The notes under the pieces were generated by a model, which saw nothing but the letters and a program-made list of their open reading frames with translations, was not told the DNA's origin and did no database searches. Positions 50,330 to 58,911 of a stretch of 64,000 nucleotides of DNA are shown one piece after another. This stretch comes from Leucobacter chinensis (GTDB lineage: Bacteria; Actinomycetota; Actinomycetes; Actinomycetales; Microbacteriaceae). Position numbers and translations under genes: made by a program. The stretch lies in NCBI RefSeq assembly GCF_019049105.1, contig NZ_JAHQZR010000006.1, positions 248,001 to 312,000 on the forward strand, read 5' to 3'. Each line of letters opens with the position of its first letter. Positions within the stretch are counted from its first letter, which is position 1.

Positions 50330-51642
50330 GCGGCTTCCTTACTGTGCTGCGTCTCGCAAGAGTGTACTCCCCCTGGGGCAAGTCGCGCGGCGAGAAAGCC
50401 GCCCAGCGCCGTCATGAGCCCAAAGAGTGCGAAGAGGAGGGCAGGGCCCCATGAGGCGCCGCCCGAGCGGGCGAGCGAGAGCTGGGCGAGAAACGGCAAG
50501 AAGCCGCCGACGACCGCTGCGAGGTTGTAGCCGAGGCTCACGCCCGAGTAGCGAAGCTCGGTGGGGAAGAGTGAGGTGAGGGTGGTGCCGGCGATACCAT
50601 ACGCGAGGATCACGCACGAGAGGGCGAGGCATACGGCAATCACCGCGGCAACCGGTTCGCGGGTGTCGAGGAGCCAGAAGACCGGCAGCGCACACAGCGC
50701 GGTTGCAAGACCGCCCCAGAGGGTGATGCGGCCGGGGCCAAAACGTTCAGCAAGTCTGCCGCTCAGGAGGGTGACGAACACCTGGAACACGGCTGCAATG
50801 AGTGTCGCGTTGACCATGAGCTGGCGGTCGATGCCTCGCTCTGAAGAAGCAAAGTTGACCATAAAGGTGTTGACGAAGTAGAAGCCACCCACACCGAGCA
50901 TCGAGACGAGAATGGCGACCGCGAGACGTCCGGGAGCACGGCGGAAGACCTCGAGGGCGGGAATGCGCACGGGCTTCTGCTCGCTCAGTAGCTCGAGGAA
51001 GGCCGGTGATTCTTCGATCTTGCTGCGCAGCACGACGACGACGGCGAGCAGCGGGAGTGCGGCGAGGAAGGGCAGTCGCCAACCCCACGCATCGAATGAA
51101 TCACTGGGTAAGAGCAGTACGAGCGCGAAGGCGCCGCTCGACATAAACGTCGCGATGGGTGACGAGAGCTGAACGAGCGCGGCAAATCGGTTGCGGTGCT
51201 CTGCCGGGGCATGCTCGATGGCGACGGTCATGGCACCGCTCCACTCGCCGCCAACCGCGACGCCCTGCAGAAGGCGAAGGAGTACGAGCAAGAGGGGCGC
51301 TGCGACGCCGATGGCAAAGAAGTCGGGAAGGAGGCCGATGAGCGCTGTCGCTGAGCCGATGAGGGTGACACTCATGATGAGGGCGGGCCTTCGCCCCATG
51401 CGGTCGCCGATCATGCCAAACAGTACGGCTCCTGCGGGGCGTGCCACGAAGCCGATGCCGAAGGTGGCGAATGCTGCGAGTGAGGCGGCCCAGGGGTCGA
51501 GCTCGGTAAAGAACAGGCGGTTGAACACGAGTGCCGAAGCAAGGCCAAAAAGGTAGTAATCGTACCACTCCATCGCGGTGCCCGCGAGGGCAGCAAACGC
51601 AACTTTGCGTGCCTCTGTGAGGTTGAGCTGTTTATCGGTCAC
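50326..51642 (-). CDS. MFS transporter, metabolite:H+ symporter (MHS) type
   Basis: This 438-residue transporter has twelve predicted helices. MHS-type features are the N-terminal AMEWYDYYLFGLASALVFNRLFF, the signature GMIGDRMGRRPALI between helices two and three, and VGGEWSGAMTVAIEHAP near the fourth and fifth helices. Related members import betaine, proline, citrate, shikimate or alpha-ketoglutarate, and the substrate is unknown. The start is GTG at 51642. The carbonic anhydrase ATG overlaps its stop. It is divergent from the endonuclease/exonuclease/phosphatase-family gene. Confidence 0.9.
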   Translation of the reverse strand: MTDKQLNLTEARKVAFAALAGTAMEWYDYYLFGLASALVFNRLFFTELDPWAASLAAFATFGIGFVARPAGAVLFGMIGDRMGRRPALIMSVTLIGSATALIGLLPDFFAIGVAAPLLLVLLRLLQGVAVGGEWSGAMTVAIEHAPAEHRNRFAALVQLSSPIATFMSSGAFALVLLLPSDSFDAWGWRLPFLAALPLLAVVVVLRSKIEESPAFLELLSEQKPVRIPALEVFRRAPGRLAVAILVSMLGVGGFYFVNTFMVNFASSERGIDRQLMVNATLIAAVFQVFVTLLSGRLAERFGPGRITLWGGLATALCALPVFWLLDTREPVAAVIAVCLALSCVILAYGIAGTTLTSLFPTELRYSGVSLGYNLAAVVGGFLPFLAQLSLARSGGASWGPALLFALFGLMTALGGFLAARLAPGGVHSCETQHSKEAA

Positions 51643-51802
51643 TGGGCGCTCTATCGCTGCCGAAAAAGGTCATGCGCTCGAGTCTAAAGCAGACAGTATT
51701 CCGAACAGGTGCTGAACGCTCTCTGTCGATTTTGCGAGGGGGCGTGACTTTCACAGTCGATGCGCGTACATTACGAATGAAAGACCTCATGAAAGGGCAC
51801 GT

Positions 51803-52489
51803 TTGAAACTCATTAGCTACAACCTGCGCAAGAACAAAGCCGCGCGAGAGTTGAGTGTCCTAGCAGAACGGCACGACATCGACGTGCTGTGCCTGCAAGA
51901 GGCAGACACCGAGTCGCTCGCTCCCGAAATTGGTGAGCTGCGGCTCATCTCGGCCACGACGCAAAACCGACTCGGTCTTGCTCTCTATGCCAGGCACGAG
52001 CGCTTCACGATTCATGAGGCGCGTTCGTTCTCGCTCAAGAAGTCGATGCACGACCGTATTCTTCAGCCAGCGCACGAGCGGTTGCTTGCCGCGAGGGTGA
52101 CCGACACTGAAAAGGGTCACGACTTCGTTGTCGCCTCGTTTCACGCAGCCCCGCTGACCGCGCTCAACTCGCTGCGTCGTCACCAGATCAACGCGGCCCT
52201 CGAGCGACTCGATCTCCTGGGGCCCGGCCTGCCCTCGCTCATGGTGGGCGACTATAACTACCCGGTGTTTCAGCAGCGGCTCATGCTCGAGATGAGCGAC
52301 CTCGGTTACGACCTCAGCCTCAGCGATGCTCGAACCTACGCCAGGTATCGCATGTTCACGGGTCACTACGACTTCGCGACTTCGACGGGCTTCGCTGTCA
52401 ACGGCGTGAACACGTTGCCACAGGGGGTCAGTGACCACCTGCCAATTCTCATTGAAGCAGAACCAAAACTCGTTCCTATTGCTGCATAA
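51803..52489 (+). CDS. Endonuclease/exonuclease/phosphatase (EEP) family hydrolase
   Basis: This 228-residue protein has the DNase I-like EEP fold. The opening segment KLISYNLRKNKAARELSVL carries the first metal-site asparagine. DVLCLQEADT has the glutamate, VASFHAAPLTALN has the histidine, SLMVGDYNYP has the Asp/Asn pair, and GVSDHLPIL has the catalytic histidine near the end. Cutting of a phosphodiester or removal of a phosphate is likely, but the substrate is unknown. It lacks a signal peptide, so it acts in the cytoplasm. A TTG start at 51803 is chosen because GAAAGGG lies five bases upstream. Confidence 0.85.
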   Translation: MKLISYNLRKNKAARELSVLAERHDIDVLCLQEADTESLAPEIGELRLISATTQNRLGLALYARHERFTIHEARSFSLKKSMHDRILQPAHERLLAARVTDTEKGHDFVVASFHAAPLTALNSLRRHQINAALERLDLLGPGLPSLMVGDYNYPVFQQRLMLEMSDLGYDLSLSDARTYARYRMFTGHYDFATSTGFAVNGVNTLPQGVSDHLPILIEAEPKLVPIAA

Positions 52490-52529
52490 AGCAGGTATTT
52501 CACATCTGATGTTGCATAACCCGTCATCA

Positions 52530-52548
52530 CAAGGTTAGGCTTACCTAA
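52530..52548 (+). promoter_or_regulatory. DtxR/IdeR iron box overlapping a -10 TAGGCT
   Basis: The 19-base site reads CAAGGTTAGGCTTACCTAA and matches the DtxR/IdeR iron-box consensus at 16 of 19 positions. It encloses the hexamer TAGGCT (52536-52541), which fits a -10 box, so iron-loaded repressor would cover the promoter of the siderophore operon. The start site would be near 52548. Confidence 0.8.
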
Positions 52549-52583
52549 GTTAGTGATTGCGGTGCAGCTTTCACTCAGTGACC

Positions 52584-52614
52584 AACGCCGGTGGCTCCTC
52601 CCACCGGCGTTTTA
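52584..52614 (+). terminator. Leader hairpin before the siderophore operon
   Basis: AACGCCGGTGG (52584-52594) and CCACCGGCGTT (52601-52611) form an eleven-base perfect stem followed by TTTA. It lies in the leader, between the iron-box promoter and the first gene. Its loop CTCCTC can pair with the ribosome site AAGGAG (52629-52634), so it could act as an attenuator or thermosensor-like element rather than a simple terminator. Confidence 0.6.
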
Positions 52615-52638
52615 CTTGTGAAAATACGAAGGAGCGAT

Positions 52639-53646
52639 GTGACGATTCGAATGAACAAGTTTGCGGGGGCTACCGCCCTTGCACTGACCGCTGGGCTTGT
52701 GCTCTCAGCGTGCTCGAACACTGCCGACAACTCGGCAAACACCGATGACGCCAAAGATAAGGCGCCCGCCACGGTAACGATCACCGATAACCACGGTGAA
52801 GTTGAAGTTCCCGTGAACCCAGAGACCGTTGTCGCGCTTGACAACCTCGTCTTTGACACCCTTTCAGACTGGGACATCAAGCTTGCCGCTGCGCCCAAGG
52901 GCGTCATGGGCTCGGCGTGGCCCGAGTACACCGACGACGAGAGCGTTGCTGACGTGGGCAACCACATCGAGCCAAACCTCGAGGCCGTCGTTGCTGCTCA
53001 GCCCGACCTCATCATTGGTGGCTACCGCTTTGGCTCGTACTACGACGACCTGAAGGCCCAGAACCCCGACGCGGTGGTCATCGAGATCGCACCTCGCGAT
53101 GACGAAGAAGAGTTCTCAGAGCTCAAGCGCCAGACCGAGATTCTCGGCCAGATCTTCGATCACGAAGATGAGGCAGCTGAGCTCACGAAGCAGCTCGACG
53201 ACGCCATTGCTGGCGCAAAGGATGCCTACAACGGCACCGACAGCGTCATGGCCGTCAACACCTCGGGTGGCAAGATTGGCTACCTCGCTCCGGTCGTAGG
53301 CCGCGCGCTTGGCCCGGTCTTCCCGGCACTTGACCTCGTCGCAGCGCTTGAGGCTGAGGGCGATAACGACCACAAGGGTAACGACATCGGCGTTGAAGCA
53401 ATCGCGCAGTCAAACCCCGACTGGATTCTCGCGCTTGACCGCGACGCTTCGTTTGCACCTGAAGATCGCGAAGAGGGATCAGCGCCGGCTGAAGAGCTCA
53501 TCAAGAAGTCTGAGGCACTTGCGAACGTGACCGCTGTGAAGGAAGATAAGGTCGTTATTCTCGACCCCAACTTCTACCTCACCGAGGGTATTCGGGCCTA
53601 CACCACCCTCTTCAATGAGATTAAGGATGCCTTCGCTAACGCATGA
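52639..53646 (+). CDS. Siderophore ABC transporter substrate-binding lipoprotein (FecB/FhuD-like)
   Basis: This 335-residue lipoprotein captures ferric siderophore at the cell surface. A signal peptide ends in the lipobox LVLSAC, followed by an Asn/Asp/Ala-rich linker. The class III fold shows VTITDNHGEVEVPVNPETVV at the start of lobe one, PDLIIGGYRFGSYYDDLK, the long connecting helix DEAAELTKQLDDAIAGAKD, and QSNPDWILALDRDASF in lobe two. The GTG at 52639 is preferred, because AAGGAG at 52629-52634 is at the right distance, whereas the ATG at 52651 would be 16 bases away. Its promoter carries an iron box, so it should be expressed under iron limitation. Confidence 0.93.
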   Translation: MTIRMNKFAGATALALTAGLVLSACSNTADNSANTDDAKDKAPATVTITDNHGEVEVPVNPETVVALDNLVFDTLSDWDIKLAAAPKGVMGSAWPEYTDDESVADVGNHIEPNLEAVVAAQPDLIIGGYRFGSYYDDLKAQNPDAVVIEIAPRDDEEEFSELKRQTEILGQIFDHEDEAAELTKQLDDAIAGAKDAYNGTDSVMAVNTSGGKIGYLAPVVGRALGPVFPALDLVAALEAEGDNDHKGNDIGVEAIAQSNPDWILALDRDASFAPEDREEGSAPAEELIKKSEALANVTAVKEDKVVILDPNFYLTEGIRAYTTLFNEIKDAFANA

Positions 53647-54722
53647 GTCATCGAATGAAGCCCACCCAGCCGGGTGAAGCACAACCGACCGGGGCGTCCA
53701 CCAACACAGGTGGGCGCCCCGGTCGGGGGTTTACGCACCAAACGGGCGGAAAGCCGGTAGCACCAGAGCTCAAACCTCGCAGGCGTTCACCGCTGTGGTT
53801 CATTCTCGCGGTGCTTGGAACGCTCGCGCTGCTCGTCGCTTCGCTCTCGGTGGGGGCCTTTGACATTTTGGGCGACGAGTTTGGTTCAGAGATGTTCTGG
53901 ATCACGAGGGTGCCGCGCACGCTCGCTCTCGTGCTCTCAGGCGCTGCGATCGCGACGAGCGGTCTCGTGATGCAGATGCTCACGCAAAACCGTTTTGTTG
54001 ACGCAACCACGTCGGGAACGACGGAGTGGGCGGCGCTCGGGCTGTTGCTGACCGCCATCTTCTTTCCCAATATGGGGCTCATGGGGCGCATGATCACCGC
54101 GAGTGTGTTCGCATTTGTTGGCGCCATGGTCTTCATGCTCATTCTGCGCCGTATCGTCATTCGCACGACCCTCGTTGTTCCCCTCATCGGCATTATGCTT
54201 GGCGCGATTATTAGCGCCCTCACGACGTTTCTTGCGGTGCAATTCAACCTTCTGCAGATGGTTGGTACCTGGTTTATGGGCAGCTTCACCGAGATCGTTC
54301 GCGGTCGGTACGAGGTGCTCTGGGTGGTTGCGGCCGTAACCGTGTGCGTCTTTTTGATTGCCGATCGCATCACCGTCGCCGGCCTTGGGAAAGACGTGGC
54401 GACGAGCGTGGGGCTTCGCTATGACGCGATCGTCGTTGGTGGCACCGTGCTCGTGGCCATTGCCGCTGGTGTGACGGTTGTCGTGGTCGGCTTCTTGCCC
54501 TTGCTTGGGCTCGTTGTGCCGAACGTTGTGTCGCTCATTCGTGGCGATAACGTGAGGAGTAACCTGCCCTGGGTGTGCCTCGGCGGTATCTCGCTCGTGA
54601 CGGCCTGCGATCTGCTCGGCAGAACGATCAACATGCCCTTCGAAGTGCCGGTTTCAATGGTGCTTGGTGTCGTCGGTGCATTCGTGTTCATCACGCTGCT
54701 GCTACGGCAGCGGAAAGCGTAG
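53643..54722 (+). CDS. FecCD-family iron-siderophore permease
   Basis: This 359-residue protein is one half of the membrane channel of the siderophore importer. After a Pro/Gly-rich N-terminal tail of about 50 residues it has nine or ten helices of the BtuCD/FecCD type. Landmarks are ITRVPRTLALVLSGAAIATSGLVMQ near the N-terminus, TVGLRYDAI-like segments (TSVGLRYDAIVVGGTVLVAI) and VGFLPLLGLVVPNVVSLI, where the conserved Gly-Leu loop meets the ATPase. The first ATG overlaps the stop of the lipoprotein gene by four bases. The unusually long N-terminal tail may be cytoplasmic and disordered. Confidence 0.94.
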   Translation: MSHRMKPTQPGEAQPTGASTNTGGRPGRGFTHQTGGKPVAPELKPRRRSPLWFILAVLGTLALLVASLSVGAFDILGDEFGSEMFWITRVPRTLALVLSGAAIATSGLVMQMLTQNRFVDATTSGTTEWAALGLLLTAIFFPNMGLMGRMITASVFAFVGAMVFMLILRRIVIRTTLVVPLIGIMLGAIISALTTFLAVQFNLLQMVGTWFMGSFTEIVRGRYEVLWVVAAVTVCVFLIADRITVAGLGKDVATSVGLRYDAIVVGGTVLVAIAAGVTVVVVGFLPLLGLVVPNVVSLIRGDNVRSNLPWVCLGGISLVTACDLLGRTINMPFEVPVSMVLGVVGAFVFITLLLRQRKA

Positions 54723-54728
54723 GGTCTC

Positions 54729-55757
54729 ATGACCAGTATTGTGCGACTTGCGAGCTCTGGTGATCTCCCAGAGAGCGCAGAAGCGTCATTACCGTGGTGG
54801 CGAAGGGCGCTGCCACTCACCATCGTCTATCTGGCGGCGGCCCTTTTTGCCATTGGCATCGTTGTCTACGGCAACCCCGTTCCTTTCGGTCAGCCCGGTT
54901 TCTGGGTCATCGTGCAAACCCGCCTCGGGTCACTCGGAACGATCGCGCTGGTCGCGGTGGCTCAAGCCGTCGCTACCGTCATGTTTCACACGGTCACCTC
55001 GAACCGTATCTTGACCCCATCAATTCTTGGCTTCGATGCCCTCTACGTGCTCAGCCAGACGCTCCTCGTGTTTTTCTTCGGCACCTCGGCGTCGAGCATG
55101 GAGGGAATACCGAAGATCATTGCGCAAAGCGCACTCATGGTCGCCTTTGCGACCGTGCTCTACGGCTGGCTCTTCTCGGGGAAAAACGCGAACCTGCACC
55201 TTCTGCTGCTCGTTGGCATTGTGCTTGGCATCGGCTTTGGATCGATCTCGACCTTTATGCAGCGAATGCTCACGCCGAGCGAGTTCGATGTGCTGAGCGC
55301 ACGGCTGTTCGGCAGCATCAGCAAGGGCAACACTGATTACCTTCCCATTGCCGCCGTCATTGTTTTTGGCATTCTTGCCTACTTCTGGTCACGACGCCGC
55401 ACCTTCGATGTCGTTGCGCTCGGTCGTGACGTATCGGTTGGCTTGGGCGTGCGATACCAGCGTGAGGTCGTGACGACACTCGTGCTCATCGCGGTGCTGG
55501 TTTCAGTCTCGGCCACGATGGTCGGCCCCATGACCTTCTACGGGTTTCTCGTCGCAACCCTCGCGTATCAGTTCGCGAAGGGCGACACCCACGGGCATAT
55601 TTTGCCCCTCGCGATTGGCATCGCACTCGTGACGCTTCTGGGCGCTACCTTTGTTCTGCGTCACATCTTTTCGGCGGCTGGCCTCGTCACCGTCATCATT
55701 GAATTTATCGGCGGTCTGCTCTTCTTGATCGTCTTGTTGCGAAAAGGAATGCGTTGA
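54729..55757 (+). CDS. FecCD-family iron-siderophore permease (second subunit)
   Basis: This 342-residue protein is the partner permease. It has nine or ten helices, with VIVQTRLGSLGTIALVAVAQ near the start, TPSILGFDALYVLSQTLLVFFFG and the conserved GPMTFYGFLVATLAYQ coupling loop that touches the ATPase. The two permeases are similar but not identical and probably pair as a heterodimer, as in FecC-FecD. It starts seven bases after the first permease gene, and its stop codon overlaps the ATPase start (TGATG). Confidence 0.94.
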   Translation: MTSIVRLASSGDLPESAEASLPWWRRALPLTIVYLAAALFAIGIVVYGNPVPFGQPGFWVIVQTRLGSLGTIALVAVAQAVATVMFHTVTSNRILTPSILGFDALYVLSQTLLVFFFGTSASSMEGIPKIIAQSALMVAFATVLYGWLFSGKNANLHLLLLVGIVLGIGFGSISTFMQRMLTPSEFDVLSARLFGSISKGNTDYLPIAAVIVFGILAYFWSRRRTFDVVALGRDVSVGLGVRYQREVVTTLVLIAVLVSVSATMVGPMTFYGFLVATLAYQFAKGDTHGHILPLAIGIALVTLLGATFVLRHIFSAAGLVTVIIEFIGGLLFLIVLLRKGMR

Positions 55758-56548
55758 TGAATGCAGCGACTGCGACCGGAATCGAACTTCGTGGAATCTC
55801 GAAGAACTATGACGGCAGGCACGTTCTCGGGCCCATCGACCTGACAATCGAGCATGGCGGTGTGACCGCCTTGATCGGCCCGAACGGCGCCGGCAAGTCG
55901 ACGATGCTCACGATCATTGGTCGCTTGCTCGACGCCGACAGTGGGCGGGTGACGGTCGGTGGCCTTGACGTGCGTCACACGAAGTCGAAAGAGCTCGCGA
56001 AGGTCGTCTCGATCTTGAAGCAGGAGAACCATTTCATGGCGCGCCTCACGGTGCAGCAGCTCGTGACCTTCGGCCGCTTCCCGCACTCTGCGGGCCGGCT
56101 CACCGAGACCGACCAACGGGCAATTCACGCGGCGATCGCCTTTCTTGACCTCGCGGGCATGGAAGATCGCTTTATCGACGAGCTCTCGGGCGGCCAGCGC
56201 CAGCGAGCGTTTGTCGCGATGGTGCTCGCGCAAGACACCGACTACGTGCTGCTCGACGAGCCGCTCACGGGCCTTGACATGCGGCATGCAGTCGGCATGA
56301 TGGGGCAGGTTCGAGCGGCCGCTGACGCGCTCGGCAAGACCGTCGTGCTCGTGATTCACGACGTGAACTTTGCCGCGGCCTACGCCGACCGTATTATCGC
56401 TCTTGCCGAGGGGCGCGTCGTTGCGAGTGGAACGCCCGAAGAAATCATCACCCCCGAGGTGCTTGAGCGTGTGTTTGAAACCCCGGTTGAGGTCGTCGAA
56501 CACCACGGCAAACGGGTCGCGATCTACTACCGCCACCCGGAGGCCTAG
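55757..56548 (+). CDS. Siderophore ABC transporter ATPase (FecE-like)
   Basis: This 263-residue cytoplasmic ATPase powers ferric-siderophore import with the two FecCD permeases. Walker A is LIGPNGAGKSTML with K47. The Q loop is ILKQENHFMARL, the signature is LSGGQRQRAFVAMVLAQ, Walker B is YVLLDEPLTGLDM, and the H loop is VIHDVNF. The residues around the signature are those of FepC/FecE. It is the last gene of the four-gene iron operon and overlaps the second permease stop by one base. The convergent acetyltransferase ends 60 bases downstream. Confidence 0.95.
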   Translation: MNAATATGIELRGISKNYDGRHVLGPIDLTIEHGGVTALIGPNGAGKSTMLTIIGRLLDADSGRVTVGGLDVRHTKSKELAKVVSILKQENHFMARLTVQQLVTFGRFPHSAGRLTETDQRAIHAAIAFLDLAGMEDRFIDELSGGQRQRAFVAMVLAQDTDYVLLDEPLTGLDMRHAVGMMGQVRAAADALGKTVVLVIHDVNFAAAYADRIIALAEGRVVASGTPEEIITPEVLERVFETPVEVVEHHGKRVAIYYRHPEA

Positions 56549-56608
56549 AACCGGCGAAGGAGCGCTGGAAAGTGGGCAGCGGATCGGCCTAGTCTGCGGC
56601 CCGAGCGG

Positions 56609-57139
56609 CTAGTCGAGCGGGAGCCGGTACGTGAGCAGGGTGAACGAGCTGCCATCGCTGCGAAACACCTCTTCATCGCGCTCGCTGAGCCTCGTGAACC
56701 CAAGCCGTTCGTAGAGGGCAATCGCGCCGCGCATCTCGGGGCCCGTGTTCAGCAAAACTGCGTTTGCGCCACGCGAGCGCGCAAGTGCGACCGTCGAGGT
56801 CATGAGGTATTCGCCGATCCCGCGTTTTCGTGCAGACTGTCGCACCGCGAGCAGCCGTAGGTCGAATTCACCCTCGGCGGCAAGCCCGGTGATCGACTCG
56901 CCAGGGTTGCCTGTCGTGACGGTGCCGAGCAACTGTCCGGTCTCGCGTTCCTCGCACACCCACACCTGGTGATTCTCGGCTCGTGACTCGACATCGGCGA
57001 TGTCGGCGGCATAGGTCTCGTCGATCCACGAATAGTCGCCAAGATAGGCGTCGAGACACAGCTCGCGCACCGCCTCGATTTCGTGGTCACGCATGCGCCT
57101 GAAGCGCAACTCATCGCGGGTGTTGGTTACTTCGTTCAC
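56609..57139 (-). CDS. GNAT family N-acetyltransferase
   Basis: This protein of about 176 residues shows a GNAT fold: LRFRRMRDHEIEAVRELC at the N-terminus, the strand EFDLRLLAVRQSARKRGIGEYLMTS with the pyrophosphate loop QSARKRGIG, and LLNTGPEMRGAIALYERLGFTRL in the C-terminal half. The substrate is unknown. The start is GTG at 57139, within the stop codon of the upstream ATPase gene (GTGA overlap), so it is translated by coupling without its own ribosome site. A long upstream extension in the same frame would lie inside the ATPase gene and is rejected. Confidence 0.88.
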   Translation of the reverse strand: MNEVTNTRDELRFRRMRDHEIEAVRELCLDAYLGDYSWIDETYAADIADVESRAENHQVWVCEERETGQLLGTVTTGNPGESITGLAAEGEFDLRLLAVRQSARKRGIGEYLMTSTVALARSRGANAVLLNTGPEMRGAIALYERLGFTRLSERDEEVFRSDGSSFTLLTYRLPLD

Positions 57140-57960
57140 TTGCTCATGGTACCGGCCGCTGCCCGTGCCTGCCAGCGCCCATCGTGGTACGAAATGGCGA
57201 TTGGGTAGGCAAAGCACTCGGTCACGAGTTGTGTTGTGAGCACCTCGGTGACGGGCCCCTGCGCACTGATGCGGCCGTCGGTAATCAGCGCCGCGTGCGT
57301 GGTCGATTCGGGGAGCTCTTCGAGGTGGTGTGTGACGAGTACGGTTGCGAGCTCAGGGCGCGAACGGTGCAACTCGTCAAGCGTCGTCAGGTACTGTTCG
57401 CGTGCTGCAACGTCGAGGCCCGTCGAGGGCTCGTCGAGTAGCAGCAGGCTGGGGTTCGAAAGGAGTGACCTCGCGATGAGTGCACGACCGCGCTCGCCCT
57501 GAGACATGGTGGGCCAGGTCGCATGCTCTTTGCCTTCGAGCCCCAGGAGCGCGATGAGTTCGCGGGCGCGTTCGACTGTCTCGGCTTCGGGATGCCAGCG
57601 GGGAACCCACTCGATGGTGCCGGTCGCCCCGGTGAGCACGACCTGCTCGATCGTGAGCGATGAGGTGAGCGGGTGCCTGGGGTTCACGTGGCCGATGCTG
57701 CGGCGCAACTCACGCATGTCGACTCGGCCGAGCTGCTGGCCGAGCACGTGCACGGTGCCGCGAGTCGGGTGTTCGTTCGCCCCGCACATGCTGAGAATGG
57801 TGCTTTTGCCGGCACCATTTGCGCCGATGAGTGCCCAGTGTTCGCCGGCACGAATCGTGAGGTTAATGTCGCTCAAGATGTCGCGTGCATTGCGTACGAA
57901 GGCAAGATCGGTGAGGGTGAGCACCGCTTCGGTCGTGGGGGTGGCCTGGGCTTGAATCAT
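57136..57960 (-). CDS. ABC transporter ATPase (YlmA/ModF-like, stand-alone)
   Basis: This ATPase has 274 residues and one nucleotide-binding domain. Walker A is LIGANGAGKSTIL (K52), the Q-loop region is VNPRHPLTSSLTIEQV, the signature is MSQGERGRALIARSLL (not the usual LSGGQ), Walker B is LLLLDEPSTGLD, and the H loop is VTHHLEELP. The C-terminal segment ends AAAGTMSK. The pattern resembles YlmA-type ATPases linked to metal or molybdate uptake, but no permease gene is adjacent, so the partner is unknown. TAGGCT lies six bases before the ATG, and no ribosome site is visible. The acetyltransferase gene overlaps its stop by four bases. Confidence 0.88.
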   Translation of the reverse strand: MIQAQATPTTEAVLTLTDLAFVRNARDILSDINLTIRAGEHWALIGANGAGKSTILSMCGANEHPTRGTVHVLGQQLGRVDMRELRRSIGHVNPRHPLTSSLTIEQVVLTGATGTIEWVPRWHPEAETVERARELIALLGLEGKEHATWPTMSQGERGRALIARSLLSNPSLLLLDEPSTGLDVAAREQYLTTLDELHRSRPELATVLVTHHLEELPESTTHAALITDGRISAQGPVTEVLTTQLVTECFAYPIAISYHDGRWQARAAAGTMSK

Positions 57961-57966
57961 GAAGCA

Positions 57967-57972
57967 AGCCTA
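57967..57972 (-). promoter_or_regulatory. -10 box TAGGCT of the stand-alone ATPase
   Basis: On the minus strand TAGGCT, six bases TGCTTC, then the ATG at 57960. It is the same hexamer and spacing as at three other start codons in the window. Confidence 0.55.
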
Positions 57973-58151
57973 ACAACTCCTCAGACAAGTGCGAAATGTG
58001 TGGCTGGAGCGCGCGAATCACCGTGTGGATCACCCCGCTCACGAGGCTCACGGGAGAGTCGCCCGTGGTCGCGCAGCTCGGTGGGCGATAATAATGGTGA
58101 CGCTGCTCGCCTGAGCTGGCGCGACACACATCGACAGCAAGGTGGTGCCCC

Positions 58152-58823
58152 ATGACACAGATGCCCCGCGCATCACTCGCAGACCGGGCGGCAGCGCTCC
58201 TCGAAGAGCGCATTCGGGCCGGCGAGTGGCAGGTCGGTGAGCGTCTGCCGGGCGAGACCACCCTCGCTCCAGAACTTGGCGTTGGGCGCTCGACGGTTCG
58301 CGAGGCGATTCGTCAACTCGCGGGCAAGGGGCTTGTGCAAAGCAGGCAGGGCTCTGGCGTATACGTGACCGCGCTCGAAACGCAAGACGAACTCACCGAG
58401 GTGCTCGCGAGGGCCGACGTGATCGCGGTCATCGAAGCTCGCATCGCGATCGAGTGCGAGGCGGCCTCGCTTGCGGCGGCTCGCAGAAGCCCCGAGGCGC
58501 TCGCGGTCATTCACCAGGCGCTCAACCACCGCCACCCCGAGATTGACGAGCTTGAGGCGTATGTCGACGCCGACATGGAATTTCACCGGGCGGTCGTGCT
58601 CGCGGCCGACAACCCGGTATTGCTCGAAATGTTCGATGCCTTCGTGCCGCGCCTGCGTGGCTCGATGATCGAGATGCTGCGCATGACCGTTGACTTTGAT
58701 ACTGAGCTCGACCACGAGCGGCACCAGCGCGTCACCGAGCGCATCGCCGAATCAGACCCCGAGGGGGCAGCACGCGTGAGCCGCGACCACCTTGAGGTGC
58801 TGCGTCGCGAGGTCTGGCAGTAG
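58152..58823 (+). CDS. FadR-subfamily GntR transcriptional regulator
   Basis: This 223-residue regulator has a GntR winged helix (about residues 10-75: LEERIRAGEWQVGERLPGE, then LGVGRSTVREAIRQLAGKG and the wing SRQGSGVYV), and an all-helical FCD effector domain. Metal-ligand histidines are visible in DADMEFHRAVVLAADN, in the later helix ERHQRVTERIAE and in RDHLEVLRRE, giving the H-H-H pattern typical of FCD metal sites. The effector is likely a small carboxylate, but it is unknown. It is divergent from the ATPase gene. AAGGTGG precedes its ATG. No target operon can be assigned. Confidence 0.92.
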   Translation: MTQMPRASLADRAAALLEERIRAGEWQVGERLPGETTLAPELGVGRSTVREAIRQLAGKGLVQSRQGSGVYVTALETQDELTEVLARADVIAVIEARIAIECEAASLAAARRSPEALAVIHQALNHRHPEIDELEAYVDADMEFHRAVVLAADNPVLLEMFDAFVPRLRGSMIEMLRMTVDFDTELDHERHQRVTERIAESDPEGAARVSRDHLEVLRREVWQ

Positions 58824-58873
58824 CTTGAAAATGTAGCCTCTTGGGCTTTCGCGCGGCGCGATCCACACCCTGC

Positions 58874-58904
58874 TTGACCTTGACGTAACGTCAAGCTTTA
58901 CAGT
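58874..58904 (+). promoter_or_regulatory. MerR-type promoter with 19-bp spacer and palindromic operator
   Basis: TTGACC (58874-58879) and TACAGT (58899-58904) are separated by 19 bases, the over-long spacer typical of MerR-controlled promoters. The 17-base palindrome CTTGACGTAACGTCAAG (58879-58895, eight-base arms and a single central A) fills the spacer. TACAGT lies seven bases before the regulator's ATG, so the gene is probably leaderless and autoregulated. Confidence 0.8.
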
Positions 58905-58911
58905 GATCATC

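Noticed and set aside
56609-57217. Long version of the acetyltransferase (start at 57217)
   Set aside because: The extra 26 residues lie wholly within the ATPase gene on the same strand. The GTG at 57139 overlaps the ATPase stop and is the natural coupled start.
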